64,000 nucleotides of DNA from Leucobacter sp. OLIS6 (GCF_002752355.1 NZ_MRAV01000011.1:490439-554438), one strand, 5' to 3'. Shown: positions 25,273-34,123, counted from the first letter of the stretch. The notes: generated by a model from the letters alone, not told the origin. Program-made: numbers and translations.

Positions 25273-26316
25273 GTGCATGATTCTGAATCGAAGTTGCGAT
25301 CCGTGCAAGATACTGACGAACTATCGGAGTTCGACCTCGAACTGATCAATGCGCTGCAGATCGATCCGCGGGTGAGCTGGCAGCGCCTCGCGGGCATTCT
25401 CGACGTCGCACCGTCCACGCTGTCACGCCGGTGGCAGAGCCTGGTTTCCGCGGGCCTCGCATGGGTGACGACGTCGCCCGGGACACGCCATCTGGATATC
25501 GGGGCGACGGCGTTCCTCCTACTGGACGTCGTACCTGGGCGGATCTCCGCGGTCATGTCCCGCCTCGCTTCGGAGCCCATGTTCTCAACGGTCTCGCAAC
25601 TCGCGGGGTCGAGCGATCTGCTCATCGACTGCCATGCCCCCACCGCGGAGGAACTGACGCAGCTGCTGACGGCCGGTGACCTCCTCGGAGCGGATACGAA
25701 CCGCCGCGAGGTGCTGGTCGCGACGCGCATGCACCGTGAAGCGAACTGGTGGCGCGCGGGGGCGCTCGAACCGCTGAAGGCCCGACGGATCCACGAGCAG
25801 AGCTCAGCTCGGAGCAGAGGGGCGGCATTCGACGGCATTGATGCGTCCATCATCGCCGCGCTCGGCGAGGACGGTCGGATGAGCTGGGCAGAGGTCGGGG
25901 CTCGAAGCGGTGTGGCCGCAGCGACCGCTCGACGCAGGGCCGAGGCCATGCTGGCGTCTGGGGCGTTCTCGCTGCGCTGCGATGCGGCGGCGGCGCTCCG
26001 GCAGGGGCGGCACGGGGTGACCCTGCTGCTCGACGTGCCTGCGCCGCAGTTGGACGACATCGGACGTTGGTTCGGCAAGCGCAACGACTGCCGGGTGTGC
26101 GTCGAGGTGATCGGGCGAGCGAACCTGCTCGTCACCCTGTGGGTTCAGGACTGGACGGAGTTGCGGGCTTGCGAGCGAGAGGTCGCCGTGATCGCGCCGG
26201 GGACGAGAACCGTCGGCCGTCACACCGAGCTGCGGACGACGAAGCGTCTGGGGGTCCTGCTCGACGAGCGCGGCAGGAGACGCGGACGGCAGCCGCTCAG
26301 GCTGGTGAGCGGCTGA
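25273..26316 (+). CDS. Lrp/AsnC family regulator with two DNA-binding domains
   Basis: 347 residues from GTG 25273 (a second GTG ten codons later is possible). Two AsnC-type helix-turn-helix units are visible: LSEFDLELINALQIDPRVSW with LAGILDVAPSTLSRRWQSLV (about 17-57) and FDGIDASIIAALGEDGRMSW with GARSGVAAATARRRAEAML (about 185-230). Each is followed by a ligand-binding RAM-like segment (AFLLLDVVPGRISAVMSRLA; GVTLLLDVPAPQLDDI). Tandem Lrp proteins of this kind are known in Actinobacteria. Expected to control the divergent MFS/amidohydrolase pair in response to an amino-acid-like ligand. Confidence 0.85.
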   Translation: MHDSESKLRSVQDTDELSEFDLELINALQIDPRVSWQRLAGILDVAPSTLSRRWQSLVSAGLAWVTTSPGTRHLDIGATAFLLLDVVPGRISAVMSRLASEPMFSTVSQLAGSSDLLIDCHAPTAEELTQLLTAGDLLGADTNRREVLVATRMHREANWWRAGALEPLKARRIHEQSSARSRGAAFDGIDASIIAALGEDGRMSWAEVGARSGVAAATARRRAEAMLASGAFSLRCDAAAALRQGRHGVTLLLDVPAPQLDDIGRWFGKRNDCRVCVEVIGRANLLVTLWVQDWTELRACEREVAVIAPGTRTVGRHTELRTTKRLGVLLDERGRRRGRQPLRLVSG

Positions 26317-26343
26317 GCCGAGGAACGGAGCGGTGCAGTCGAC

Positions 26344-26375
26344 GGGTCGCCGGACGGAGGAACCTCCGGCGACCC
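26344..26375. terminator. Bidirectional terminator hairpin
   Basis: An 11-bp perfect stem (26344-26354 with 26365-26375) with a 10-nt loop separates the convergent Lrp-type and Cthe_2159-like genes. Confidence 0.7.
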
Positions 26376-26391
26376 GGACCAGGGACGGGGC

Positions 26392-27759
26392 CTACTGCCC
26401 GGGGGCACCGCCACCGGGACCGCCCATCCCGCCGCCACCGGGACCCGCGTTCGCCTGCGAGGCGTCGTAGGGCGAGCCGTTCGCGGTGATCGTCGCACCC
26501 GTCACCGAAACCTCGCCGTTGCCGTCGAGGGGAGCGTCGCCGCCGTTGTCGGCGCTCGTGATGTCGAGCGTGCCACTGCTCACGGTGATCGTGCCGTTCG
26601 AATCGAGGCCGTCGAAGCCTGCGTGCACGGTGATCGTGCCGCCCGAGATTTCGAGGCGTTCTCCGGTGTCCGTCTCGCGGTCCTCGCCGCCGGTGTTCAG
26701 GCCCGCGGCGTTGATCCCGTCGTCGGCCGCGGTGATGTCGAGCGTGCCGTCGAAGATCGCGACATTGATCGCCTCGATGCCTTCGTCCGACTCGGAGATC
26801 GTGATCGTGCCACCGCCGATCGAGACGATCTGCTCGGCCTTCACGCCGTCGCCCGTCGCGGCAGCGGTGATCTCGCCGCCCGTGATGATGGTGTCGGTCT
26901 GGCCCTGGATGCCGTCATCGCCGGCGGTGATGTCGATGGCGCCGTCAGTGATGAGGATGTAGCCCTTGGTCCCGTCGTCCTCCTGATCGCTCTTCAACCC
27001 ATCGCCGCCGGTCGCGGTCAGACGCAACGCGCCGCCTTCGACCACGAGCGAGTCCTTGCCGCGGAGCGCGTCGTCAGCGGCCGTGACGGCGATATCGCCC
27101 GAGAGGACGACGAGGTCGTCCTTGCTCGTGATGCCGTCGTTGCCGTTCGCGGTGACGGTGAGCGCGCCCTCGCCGCTGATGGTGAGATCGCTCGACGCGG
27201 AGATCGCCGCGTTCGCTTCGGCGTCGTCGGCATAGCTGGAGGCGTCGGAGACGCTGTTCTTCGTGCCGTCGGCGAGATGGATGGCGACGTCGTCAGCGGT
27301 CTGCACGTCGATGGCCGGACCTGCGCTGTTCGTGATCTCGGCGGCGTTCAAGATCAGCACGACCTGCGCGTCCTCGGGCGCCGCGACGACGACGCCGCCG
27401 GTGAGCGAGCCCGAGAGCTCGTACACGCCGGCTTCGGTGATGGTGACGGTTCCGTCTGCGGCCGTGACGCCCGAGGCACCGGACGCGAGGGTCGCCGAGT
27501 CGCCCGAGAGCTTCACCCGGACGGCGTCGTCGGCCGACCACTCGTCGGTGTTGACGGTCGTGTATTCCGCGTTGGCCGCGAGCACCTCATCCGGGCTGAG
27601 ATCACCCGTGAAGGCGGACAGCGCTTCGGCGCTGCTGCCACCGGTGGTGGCGGCCTTCGCGGTCGAGGCGCCGCTCGCCTCGGTCACTGCGGTGGAGCAT
27701 CCGGCGAGCAGCGAGGCTGCGAGCACGAGGGCGGCGGGAAGGATGATGCGTCGTTTCAT
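26392..27759 (-). CDS. Cthe_2159-like carbohydrate-binding lipoprotein
   Basis: 455 residues. Lipobox LLAGCS at residues 17-22, then about 330 residues of parallel beta-helix made of short acidic repeats (GNDGITSKDDLVV, ADDALRGKDSLVV, GGDGLKSDQ, GDDGIQGQTDTIITGG, GDGVKAEQIVSIGG, SDEGIEAINVAIFDG, ADDGINAAG, GFDGLDSNG), ending in a Gly-rich tail (PGGGGMGGPGGGAPGQ). The D-D/E-G-I turns look like calcium sites. Cthe_2159 of Clostridium thermocellum binds cellulose and acidic polysaccharides. Last gene of the seven-gene operon; inferred role is to bind the operon's surface polymer. Confidence 0.85.
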   Translation of the reverse strand: MKRRIILPAALVLAASLLAGCSTAVTEASGASTAKAATTGGSSAEALSAFTGDLSPDEVLAANAEYTTVNTDEWSADDAVRVKLSGDSATLASGASGVTAADGTVTITEAGVYELSGSLTGGVVVAAPEDAQVVLILNAAEITNSAGPAIDVQTADDVAIHLADGTKNSVSDASSYADDAEANAAISASSDLTISGEGALTVTANGNDGITSKDDLVVLSGDIAVTAADDALRGKDSLVVEGGALRLTATGGDGLKSDQEDDGTKGYILITDGAIDITAGDDGIQGQTDTIITGGEITAAATGDGVKAEQIVSIGGGTITISESDEGIEAINVAIFDGTLDITAADDGINAAGLNTGGEDRETDTGERLEISGGTITVHAGFDGLDSNGTITVSSGTLDITSADNGGDAPLDGNGEVSVTGATITANGSPYDASQANAGPGGGGMGGPGGGAPGQ

Positions 27760-27769
27760 GGGATGCCTC

Positions 27770-28543
27770 CTAGGCGATGTGAGCGGAAGTACGGAAGGGG
27801 CCGTTGAGCGTGCGAGACCACTTGTTGCTCGGCAGCTCCGGGTGGAGCGCCGCGGTGCCGGTGCCGAACTTGCTGATGCCGCTCGGGCGATGACCGGCTC
27901 GCCACAGGGCCCGATCGAGCCGGCTCGGGCTGCCGAGCGACTTCGACTCGATGATGAGGTGCTCGGGGAGGGCGATCGTGGTGTCGTCTCGATCGTGCCA
28001 ACGGAGCCTCTGGTCGATGGTGACGCGGCTTCCGTCGGTCATGAGGAGTGTGGTTCGCTCGTACTGGCTGATGAGCGACGGGCGCAGGTCGTCGACGAGG
28101 GCCGCATCGTGCGCGTGCTGGGTGAGGAGCGAGGCGAGGAAATCTCGGCCCTCCCGCGTGAGTTCCTCTCGGTGCGATGGCCGGTACTCCATCCGCTCCT
28201 TCACGGTGCTCCCGCGGCCGCTCTTCGTCTTGAGCTCGAGGTAGGCGGAGCCCGTGTCGACGTAGGTGCGGGTCCGGATCTTGAACCGGCGGCGGCGGCG
28301 CTGGGCCGTGAGCCGGTAACTCAGGTGATCCTCGGTGTCGAAGTAGACCGAGTCGTAGGCGAAGGATCGCCGGCCGCAGATCTCCAGGATCCGGGCGCCC
28401 CGGGTCCCTTCCTCGATCGCGTCCCGAGCCTCCGCGAAGGGGAGGAGGTACTTGCGGTCCATCCGGGTGAGGAGTGCAGCCTCCGAGACGACCTCATCGA
28501 GCGAGGCGCGCGGGTACCGGTCGAGGTCCAGGCGGCCGTTCAT
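27770..28543 (-). CDS. VTC-domain (polyphosphate polymerase-like) protein
   Basis: 257 residues. Conserved basic and acidic tunnel residues of the VTC/TTM fold are visible: RMDRKYLLP, SVYFDTEDHLSYRL, RRRRRFKIRTRTY, AYLELKTKSG, STVKERMEY, ISQYERTTLL, RVTIDQRLRW, HLIIESKS and SKFGTGTA. In yeast Vtc4 this fold makes polyphosphate from ATP; bacterial relatives beside DUF4956 and CotH/Cthe_2159 proteins have no established product. Start ATG overlaps the DUF4956 stop (ATGA). Cytosolic: no membrane segment. Confidence 0.87.
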   Translation of the reverse strand: MNGRLDLDRYPRASLDEVVSEAALLTRMDRKYLLPFAEARDAIEEGTRGARILEICGRRSFAYDSVYFDTEDHLSYRLTAQRRRRRFKIRTRTYVDTGSAYLELKTKSGRGSTVKERMEYRPSHREELTREGRDFLASLLTQHAHDAALVDDLRPSLISQYERTTLLMTDGSRVTIDQRLRWHDRDDTTIALPEHLIIESKSLGSPSRLDRALWRAGHRPSGISKFGTGTAALHPELPSNKWSRTLNGPFRTSAHIA

Positions 28544-29193
28544 CGTACGAGCCCGACTTCGCCGGCCTCTGCGACGCGGGGTGCTCCCTGTGCCTGCGGC
28601 GAGGTCCGTGCGGCACGGACGCCGGGGCGCCCGTGCGCGCCGCTGCGTGCGACCCGGTAACGCACGTCCACGAGCACCGAATCGTTCACGAGATCGAGTT
28701 GCTGCACGGTGACCTGGTGCACGGTTCCGCCGAGGCGACGGCCGAGCTCGTCGCGGAGTTCGTCCTCGTTCGCGATCGCGCGATCGAGGCGCACCACCTG
28801 GTGACGGGCGTGCGAGAGGAACGCCGGGTGGTCAGCGATCCACATGGTGAGGAGGATCAAGCCGATGAGCGCGGCCGGAATGAGGGGGCCCGACGAGGAG
28901 AGACCCCCGATGAGGCCCATCGCGAGCGCCGCGAAGTAGTAGGCCACCTCGCGTTGCGAGATCTCCGATGAACGCAGACGGATGATCGACAGGACACCGA
29001 AGAGGCCGAGGCCGAGACCTGCGGCGATCTCGGCGGTGCTGAGCACCGAGGTCACTGCGAGGACACCGACGTTCACTCCGATGAAGGCGACGACGAGGTC
29101 GCGCCGGCGATGGCGCGGGTAGTACAGGCCGAGCGCGAGGATCGTCGCCGCGACGAGGTCGATGCCTGCGATGATGAGGCCGTTCGTGGTCAA
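28540..29193 (-). CDS. DUF4956 membrane protein
   Basis: 217 residues, starting at TTG 29193 within the stop of the upstream glycosyltransferase gene (TTGA overlap). Four membrane helices in the first 120 residues, with the family's signature LGLGLFGVLSIIRLRSSEIS and QREVAYYFAALAMGL. The C-terminal half is a soluble ferredoxin-like domain. DUF4956 proteins nearly always sit next to VTC-domain genes, as here, and may form the membrane partner for export of the polymer. The function is unproven. Confidence 0.85.
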   Translation of the reverse strand: MTTNGLIIAGIDLVAATILALGLYYPRHRRRDLVVAFIGVNVGVLAVTSVLSTAEIAAGLGLGLFGVLSIIRLRSSEISQREVAYYFAALAMGLIGGLSSSGPLIPAALIGLILLTMWIADHPAFLSHARHQVVRLDRAIANEDELRDELGRRLGGTVHQVTVQQLDLVNDSVLVDVRYRVARSGAHGRPGVRAARTSPQAQGAPRVAEAGEVGLVR

Positions 29194-30368
29194 GATTCGC
29201 TCCTGAAGTCTCGGTTTCGGGTCTGGGTGTCGAGCGTGCGGACGGGGTCCGTCGTCCCCGTGATTACGAGTAGATCCGGAACGTCTAAGCCGTTCTTATG
29301 CGGAATCTGTACGGAGGCTTCAGGCTCGGTGCGGAAGACCGTGCGGCGCTGCACCCGGTAGCTCATGATGAAGAGCACGAGCTCGGTGATGATCTTGGCG
29401 GCGAGGAGCGGGACACCGATCCCGGTGAGGTACGACATCCATGCGATGTTCGAGAGCAGGAGGACGCCCGCGAGCAGCGCGTAGGAGACCGCCTGCCGGG
29501 CCGCTCCATCGCGGCCGCGGTGCAGGAACACGACGCGGCGGTTGACCCAGAAGTTCACGCTCGAACTCAGGAGCCGGGCGAGCACGATCGAGAGGGTGAG
29601 CATGCCCGTGAGCGCATCGAACACGAACAGCGCCGCGGCATCCACGAGGAACGACGCGAACGAGGATGCGGCGAACGCGAGCACCGGGGCGAGGACCCGG
29701 ATCGAATCGAGGAGCGGTCTGAAGTGGCTCGACGCGTTGTCATCGAGATACACGGTCCGGATCGGCACCTCCTCGGCTCGGAGGCCGGCGCCGCGGAGCT
29801 CGAGCAGCGTTCGCTGCTCGTACTCGAAGCGATCGCCTTTCACGGTGAGGAGCCATCGCAGCGCTTCCGGCGGAAACCCGCGGAGCCCGGTCTGGGTATC
29901 GCTCAGCGACCATCCGGCGGCGAGCCGGAAGAGACCGCGAGAGGCCATGTTGCCGAACCGGCTGCGGAACGGGACCTCGCCGGAGAAGTCCCGGCAGCCG
30001 AGCACGATGGTCTGCGGCCGCTTCTGCCGCTCTGCCCCGACACGGTCGGCGACCGCGAGGATGTCGGCGACGGCGTGCTGTCCGTCGCCGTCCGCGGTCA
30101 CCACCTCGTGGCCCGGATACCTCTCGAGCACCCGACGGAAGCCCGTCTTGAGCGCCGCGCCCTTGCCCCGGTTCTCGGAGTGTGCGACGACATCGGCACC
30201 CGCGCGGGAGCACTCGGCGAAGAGCGGTGCGAAGCCGGCGCCGGAGCCGTCATCCACGACGAGGACCCGGGACATCGAATCGCCCCGCTCGGACAGGGCG
30301 TGCACGAGCCGTCCGACGAGCGCGGGGAGCTGCTCGTTCGGCTCGTAGGAGGGGATGAGGATGATCAT
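29190..30368 (-). CDS. GT2 glycosyltransferase fused to GtrA membrane domain
   Basis: 392 residues. Residues 1-225 are a GT-A dolichyl-phosphate-sugar-synthase-like domain: ILIPSYEPNEQL, VLVVDDGSGAGF, NRGKGAALKTGF, VTADGDGQH (metal-binding Asp) and SDTQTGLRGFP. Residues 232-350 are a four-helix GtrA flippase-type domain (SFASFLVDAAALFVFDALTG, NFWVNRRVVF, IMSYRVQRRTVF). Such fusions make a lipid-linked sugar and translocate it for surface glycosylation. Overlaps both neighbours by 4 bp. A 35-residue polar tail follows the last helix. Confidence 0.9.
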   Translation of the reverse strand: MIILIPSYEPNEQLPALVGRLVHALSERGDSMSRVLVVDDGSGAGFAPLFAECSRAGADVVAHSENRGKGAALKTGFRRVLERYPGHEVVTADGDGQHAVADILAVADRVGAERQKRPQTIVLGCRDFSGEVPFRSRFGNMASRGLFRLAAGWSLSDTQTGLRGFPPEALRWLLTVKGDRFEYEQRTLLELRGAGLRAEEVPIRTVYLDDNASSHFRPLLDSIRVLAPVLAFAASSFASFLVDAAALFVFDALTGMLTLSIVLARLLSSSVNFWVNRRVVFLHRGRDGAARQAVSYALLAGVLLLSNIAWMSYLTGIGVPLLAAKIITELVLFIMSYRVQRRTVFRTEPEASVQIPHKNGLDVPDLLVITGTTDPVRTLDTQTRNRDFRSES

Positions 30369-31462
30369 GATTCCGCTCCTGCGATGTAGAGGATGTCGCT
30401 CGTGCCGCGCTCTCCTCCGTTCGACGGGCGGTTGATGACCTCGCCGTTGAAGTACATGGTCGATGAGCCGCCGCCGTCGAGGTTGTACGCCGTCGTCGCG
30501 CCGAGGCTCTGCATGATCTTCGCGAGTTCGGTCATCGTGACGCCGCGGCTGTAGCCGGTGTCCCGGCCATCGACGACCACGAACACGAGGTGGTTGTCAT
30601 CGATCACGCCGACGGCGGTTCGCGGCTGTTCGCCCTGGATCGAATGGTTGCCGAAGTTCGTGTCGACCTCCGTGGCGTCGATCCCGTCGAGGATCTGGCT
30701 GTCCTCGATGAGTGCCGGTCCGAAGCTCAGCGTGTTCCACACGCCGTCGGCGACAAGCTCGTCGGCGTCGGTGCCGGTCTCGTCGTAGATCTTCACCGAG
30801 CCGTCGGAGGAGAACGCGAGTCCGGTGCGGGCGGGCTCGTCGCGATACACGACGCCGTTCCGGATGACGATGCCGGTGTCGCGGAAGCCGTAGTAGTCGC
30901 CGTTGATCGCGAACACGGCGCCGTTGTCTTCGGCGATCCCGCTCGTCGTCTCGGTGATGTTCTCACCGAACTGGTTGTTCGCGAAAGCGGAACGGAGCTC
31001 CGTCGCATCGCCGAGGGTGACGTCGGCGACGTAGTAGGTGACCGTGTCATCGCCCGACCCGGTCGTCACCTGCTTCACGGCGACCGAGGTATCGCCCTTC
31101 GTGTACGAGTCGTCGCCGAGGGTCGCGGTGTCATCGGCGCCGTCGGCGTTCGCGGTGGTCGACGAGCGGGCCGTGCCTGCGTTCGCCGCCTCGTAGCTCG
31201 CGACATCCGAGATCTCGACCTTCGGGATGAGGAAGCGATCGACGGCCCAGGCCGCACCGCCGCCCATGCTGAGCATGACGACGAGTCCTCCTGCGAGGAG
31301 CGCGCTGCGGCGGTTCTTGCGTCGACGCTGACGGTCCGCGTCCGCTGCGCTGCGGGACGCCGGGGGATCGGGTCGGGGCTCCGTGGGGACGTCCGCGGCA
31401 TCCGGAACGTTCTCATTTCGCGTCGGTTCGGAGTCGGGGTGGGAGCGATGCTGCGGGTTCAT
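30365..31462 (-). CDS. Membrane-anchored NAGPA-type phosphodiester glycosidase
   Basis: 365 residues. Disordered Arg/Pro-rich cytoplasmic tail (1-50), one membrane helix (about 53-75), then an extracellular domain of the phosphodiester glycosidase family (uncovering enzyme NAGPA): VFAINGDYYGFRDTGIVIRNG, TNFGNHSIQGEQPRTAVGV, DGRDTGYSRGVTMTELAKIM and NLDGGGSSTMYFNGEV. The family cleaves sugar-phosphodiester bonds, as in teichoic-acid-like or phosphoglycan chains, so it could trim the operon's product. Confidence 0.9.
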   Translation of the reverse strand: MNPQHRSHPDSEPTRNENVPDAADVPTEPRPDPPASRSAADADRQRRRKNRRSALLAGGLVVMLSMGGGAAWAVDRFLIPKVEISDVASYEAANAGTARSSTTANADGADDTATLGDDSYTKGDTSVAVKQVTTGSGDDTVTYYVADVTLGDATELRSAFANNQFGENITETTSGIAEDNGAVFAINGDYYGFRDTGIVIRNGVVYRDEPARTGLAFSSDGSVKIYDETGTDADELVADGVWNTLSFGPALIEDSQILDGIDATEVDTNFGNHSIQGEQPRTAVGVIDDNHLVFVVVDGRDTGYSRGVTMTELAKIMQSLGATTAYNLDGGGSSTMYFNGEVINRPSNGGERGTSDILYIAGAES

Positions 31463-31485
31463 GCCCCCAGGAAACGGGACGGGAC

Positions 31486-31491
31486 TAAGCG
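31486..31491. promoter_or_regulatory. TAAGCG motif upstream of the NAGPA gene
   Basis: TAAGCG with flanking GGGAC/ACTGTT lies in the 33-bp gap between the kinase and NAGPA genes. A very similar element precedes the response-regulator gene at 33779, so both may be sites for that regulator. Confidence 0.3.
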
Positions 31492-31495
31492 ACTG

Positions 31496-33007
31496 TTATG
31501 GGGAAGCCGGTTGTTCGCCGTGGACGCGCCCGGGGGCCGTCGCGGCCGGCAGGCGGATCCGGAACACGGTCTCACCCGGCCGGCTCTCGAGCGAGAGTTC
31601 ACCGTCGTGCGCGTCTACGATGGCGGAGGCGATCGCGAGCCCGAGCCCGGTGCCTCCGGTGTGCCTGGCACGCGACGCATCACCGCGCACGAAGCGTTCG
31701 AACACCGCTGCAGCGAGGGCCTCGTCGATTCCCGGTCCGTCGTCGCGGATCTCCACGATCGTCGTGTCGGCCTCCAGACGAAGGGCTGCGGTCACAACGG
31801 TTCCGGCGGGCGTATGCACGCGGGCGTTGTTCAGGAGATTCATGAGCACCTGATGGAGACGCATCGAATCGCCTGTGATCGTCACCCCGGTCTCCGGGAC
31901 GTCGAGCAGCCACTCGTGGTCGCCTCCGGCGGCGCTCGCGTCGCTCACGGCATCGACGATGAGCTGCGTGAGGTTGACCGGTTCGGTGCGTACTTCGGTG
32001 CCTTCGTCGAGACGGGCGAGAAGCAGGAGGTCCTCGACGATCTTCGTCATTCGTACCGACTCCGACTCGATCCTGCCGAGCGTGTGCACCGCGCTCTCGG
32101 GCAGCTGCTCGGGAGACCGGCGCGTCAGCTCGGCGTATCCGCGGATCGAGGCGATCGGGGTGCGCAACTCGTGGCTTGCGTCGGCCACGAACTGGCGGAG
32201 CTTCTCCTCGCTCTCCTGCCGTGCGGAGAGCGCGCCGGAGACATGGTCAAGGAGGATGTTCAACGCCTGGCCGACCTGGCCGACCTCGCTCTCGGGCCGT
32301 GCATCACGCTGTTCGACACGCACGGGAAGCGCGACGTCCCCCTGGTGCAGCGGGATCTCGGCGACCTGCGTCGCGGCCTCGGCGATCCGGTCGAGCGGGC
32401 GCAGCGCTGCGCGTACGAACAGCGTGCCGGCGAACGCGGTGAGCACGATGCCGGCGAGGCCCGCCGCTCCGATGAGGAGCGAGAGCTGAAGCACCGTCGC
32501 GTTCGTGTCTGCGAGCGGGAGACCCATGATGAGGGCGCTGCTCCCGGTATTCGACGTGCCCCCGGCCTGCTGAGCGGTGCGCATGATCATCCGGTAGCTG
32601 CCGAGACCGCTGACCTCCACCGTTCTCGGGGTCCCGTCTTCGAAGCCCGCGTTCAACGCCGCGAGCTCCTCGTCGGTGAGGTTCCGCACCTTCCCGTCGC
32701 TTGCGATCACCTGCGCCGAGGTGGCCTCGCCGTTCCTGGACAGGCCGGCGATGGTTCCCTCGCGCTGCCCGGGCATTCCGAGTACTTCGGCGCCTGGCGG
32801 GGCGCCCCGACTCCCGGGGGGCTTGCCGTTCGGGGCGAACTGGTCGAAGGAGCGATCGGTCGCGGTGGCCAACTGCGTATCGAGGCGTTCGATGAGGTCG
32901 TTCCTCAACGCGATCGTGCTGAAGGTACCGACCGCGGCCGTGAGCACCGTGACGAGGACGATGATCCCGACCACGAGGGTGCGCCGGAGCGGCTGAGCCC
33001 GAGTCAC
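31496..33007 (-). CDS. Sensor histidine kinase (OmpR-system partner)
   Basis: 503 residues from GTG 33007, overlapping the response regulator stop by 4 bp. Membrane helix 1 (10-33), extracytoplasmic sensor about 34-170, helix 2 (172-198), HAMP, then HisKA with FVADASHELRTPIASIRG (phospho-acceptor His 279) and HATPase with NLLNNARVHTPAG (N box), DDGPGIDEALAAAVFERF and GGTGLGLAI. Classic PhoR/BaeS architecture. Located upstream of and collinear with the surface-polymer genes, which it presumably controls. Confidence 0.93.
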   Translation of the reverse strand: MTRAQPLRRTLVVGIIVLVTVLTAAVGTFSTIALRNDLIERLDTQLATATDRSFDQFAPNGKPPGSRGAPPGAEVLGMPGQREGTIAGLSRNGEATSAQVIASDGKVRNLTDEELAALNAGFEDGTPRTVEVSGLGSYRMIMRTAQQAGGTSNTGSSALIMGLPLADTNATVLQLSLLIGAAGLAGIVLTAFAGTLFVRAALRPLDRIAEAATQVAEIPLHQGDVALPVRVEQRDARPESEVGQVGQALNILLDHVSGALSARQESEEKLRQFVADASHELRTPIASIRGYAELTRRSPEQLPESAVHTLGRIESESVRMTKIVEDLLLLARLDEGTEVRTEPVNLTQLIVDAVSDASAAGGDHEWLLDVPETGVTITGDSMRLHQVLMNLLNNARVHTPAGTVVTAALRLEADTTIVEIRDDGPGIDEALAAAVFERFVRGDASRARHTGGTGLGLAIASAIVDAHDGELSLESRPGETVFRIRLPAATAPGRVHGEQPASP

Positions 33008-33756
33008 TGCGCGGGCCTCAAGGCATAGCCCATGCCGTGGACCGTGTGGATCATCGGCGGACCCAGCCGGTTGATCTTCTTCCGGAGGTACGAGATGTAG
33101 AGCTCGACGACGTTGCTGCGCTCGTCGAGCTCATCGTTCCAGACGCGGCTGAGGAGCTGCGCCTTGCTCATCAGGTGCGACGGATTGTGCATGAGGAAGC
33201 TCAGCAGCTTGAACTCGGTGGCCGTCAGACTGATCGGAGTGTTCGCGCGACTGCACTCGAACGTCTCCTCGTTGAGCACGAGATCGCCCACGCGGAGCTC
33301 CGCTGCACCGCTCGAGACGAGAGTGAGGTTCGACCGGCGGAGCAGCGCGCGCAGGCGGGCGATGAGCTCTTCGAGACTGAAGGGCTTCGTGAGGTAGTCG
33401 TCTCCTCCGATCCCGAGGCCGGTGACGCGGTCGGATACGGCGTCCTTCGCGGTCAGCAGAAGAATCGGCATGAACAAGCCGTCGGCGTGCAGTCGCTGCA
33501 CCACTCGGAGGCCGTCGATATGCGGCATCATGATGTCGAGCACCACGATGTCCGGCGTGACCTCACGGATCACGCTGAGCGCTTCCTGGCCATCCTTCGC
33601 GGTGCTGACGTCCCAGCCTTCGTAGCCGAGCGCGGTCGAGATCACCTCGACGAGCGACTCCTCGTCGTCGACCACGACCGCCCGGATCGGCGACCCGTCG
33701 GCGCGCGTGAGGACCGCCCAGTCGATCGCCGGGTCGGGGTACTGCTCGCAGCTCAT
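33004..33756 (-). CDS. OmpR/PhoB family response regulator
   Basis: 250 residues. Receiver domain: acidic pair in AVVVDDEESL, phospho-acceptor Asp 74 in VVLDIMMPHIDG, switch LLTAKD and Lys in YLTKPF. The C-terminal winged helix carries SLTATEFKLLSFLMHNPSHLMSK and ERSNVVELYISYLRKKI, the latter being the recognition helix. It has an unusually long 24-residue segment before the receiver. The ATG is preceded at exactly six nucleotides by AATACT (33768-33763), so the mRNA is likely leaderless. Confidence 0.93.
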   Translation of the reverse strand: MSCEQYPDPAIDWAVLTRADGSPIRAVVVDDEESLVEVISTALGYEGWDVSTAKDGQEALSVIREVTPDIVVLDIMMPHIDGLRVVQRLHADGLFMPILLLTAKDAVSDRVTGLGIGGDDYLTKPFSLEELIARLRALLRRSNLTLVSSGAAELRVGDLVLNEETFECSRANTPISLTATEFKLLSFLMHNPSHLMSKAQLLSRVWNDELDERSNVVELYISYLRKKINRLGPPMIHTVHGMGYALRPAQ

Positions 33757-33762
33757 ACTCCC

Positions 33763-33768
33763 AGTATT
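33763..33768 (-). promoter_or_regulatory. -10 element (AATACT) of the response regulator gene
   Basis: Ends six nucleotides before the ATG; a TAAGCG element (33779-33784) adjoins it upstream and could be an autoregulatory site. Confidence 0.4.
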
Positions 33769-33834
33769 CGAGCGGAGTTAAGCGGAAGCTGTGCGCGGTC
33801 CCGCGAGGGAACGCGTCGACGAAGCGCGCGCGGG

Positions 33835-33874
33835 GTAAGAAGAAACCCCCGCCGCTTCCGCGACGGGGGTTTCT
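33835..33874 (-). terminator. Rho-independent terminator of tRNA-Arg
   Basis: An 11-bp stem (33841-33851 with 33864-33874) is followed on the minus strand by TTTCTTCTT. It lies directly downstream of the minus-strand tRNA. Confidence 0.8.
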
Positions 33875-33880
33875 GGTGAG

Positions 33881-33957
33881 TGGCGCGCCCCGAGGGATTC
33901 GAACCCCCGACCTTCTGATCCGTAGTCAGATGCTCTATCCAGCTGAGCTAGGGGCGC
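33881..33957 (-). tRNA. tRNA-Arg (anticodon ACG)
   Basis: 77 nt including an encoded CCA end. Acceptor stem GCGCCCC/GGGGCGC, D arm GCTC-AGCTGGATA-GAGC, anticodon stem TCTGA/TCAGA around loop CTACGGA (anticodon ACG), T arm GGGGG-TTCGAAT-CCCTC, discriminator G. Reads CGN arginine codons after A34 deamination to inosine. Confidence 0.97.
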
Positions 33958-34123
33958 ACTGTTGATCTCTCAACCCGGAAAACATTACCCGAAGTCCCGG
34001 GGAATGTGAAATCGGGTCGAGGATCCCGGGCGTGTTCGGCTCGGTGGCGCCGCGAGCGGTCACGCGAAAGCGCCTGCGGTGGGTCGCCCGGGCCGGTGCG
34101 CTGCGCGCCGTCGCGACAGCGGT

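Noticed and set aside
33881..33957. tRNA-Arg as an integration (att) site
   Set aside because: No integrase nearby and no direct repeat of the tRNA 3' end was noticed within the window.
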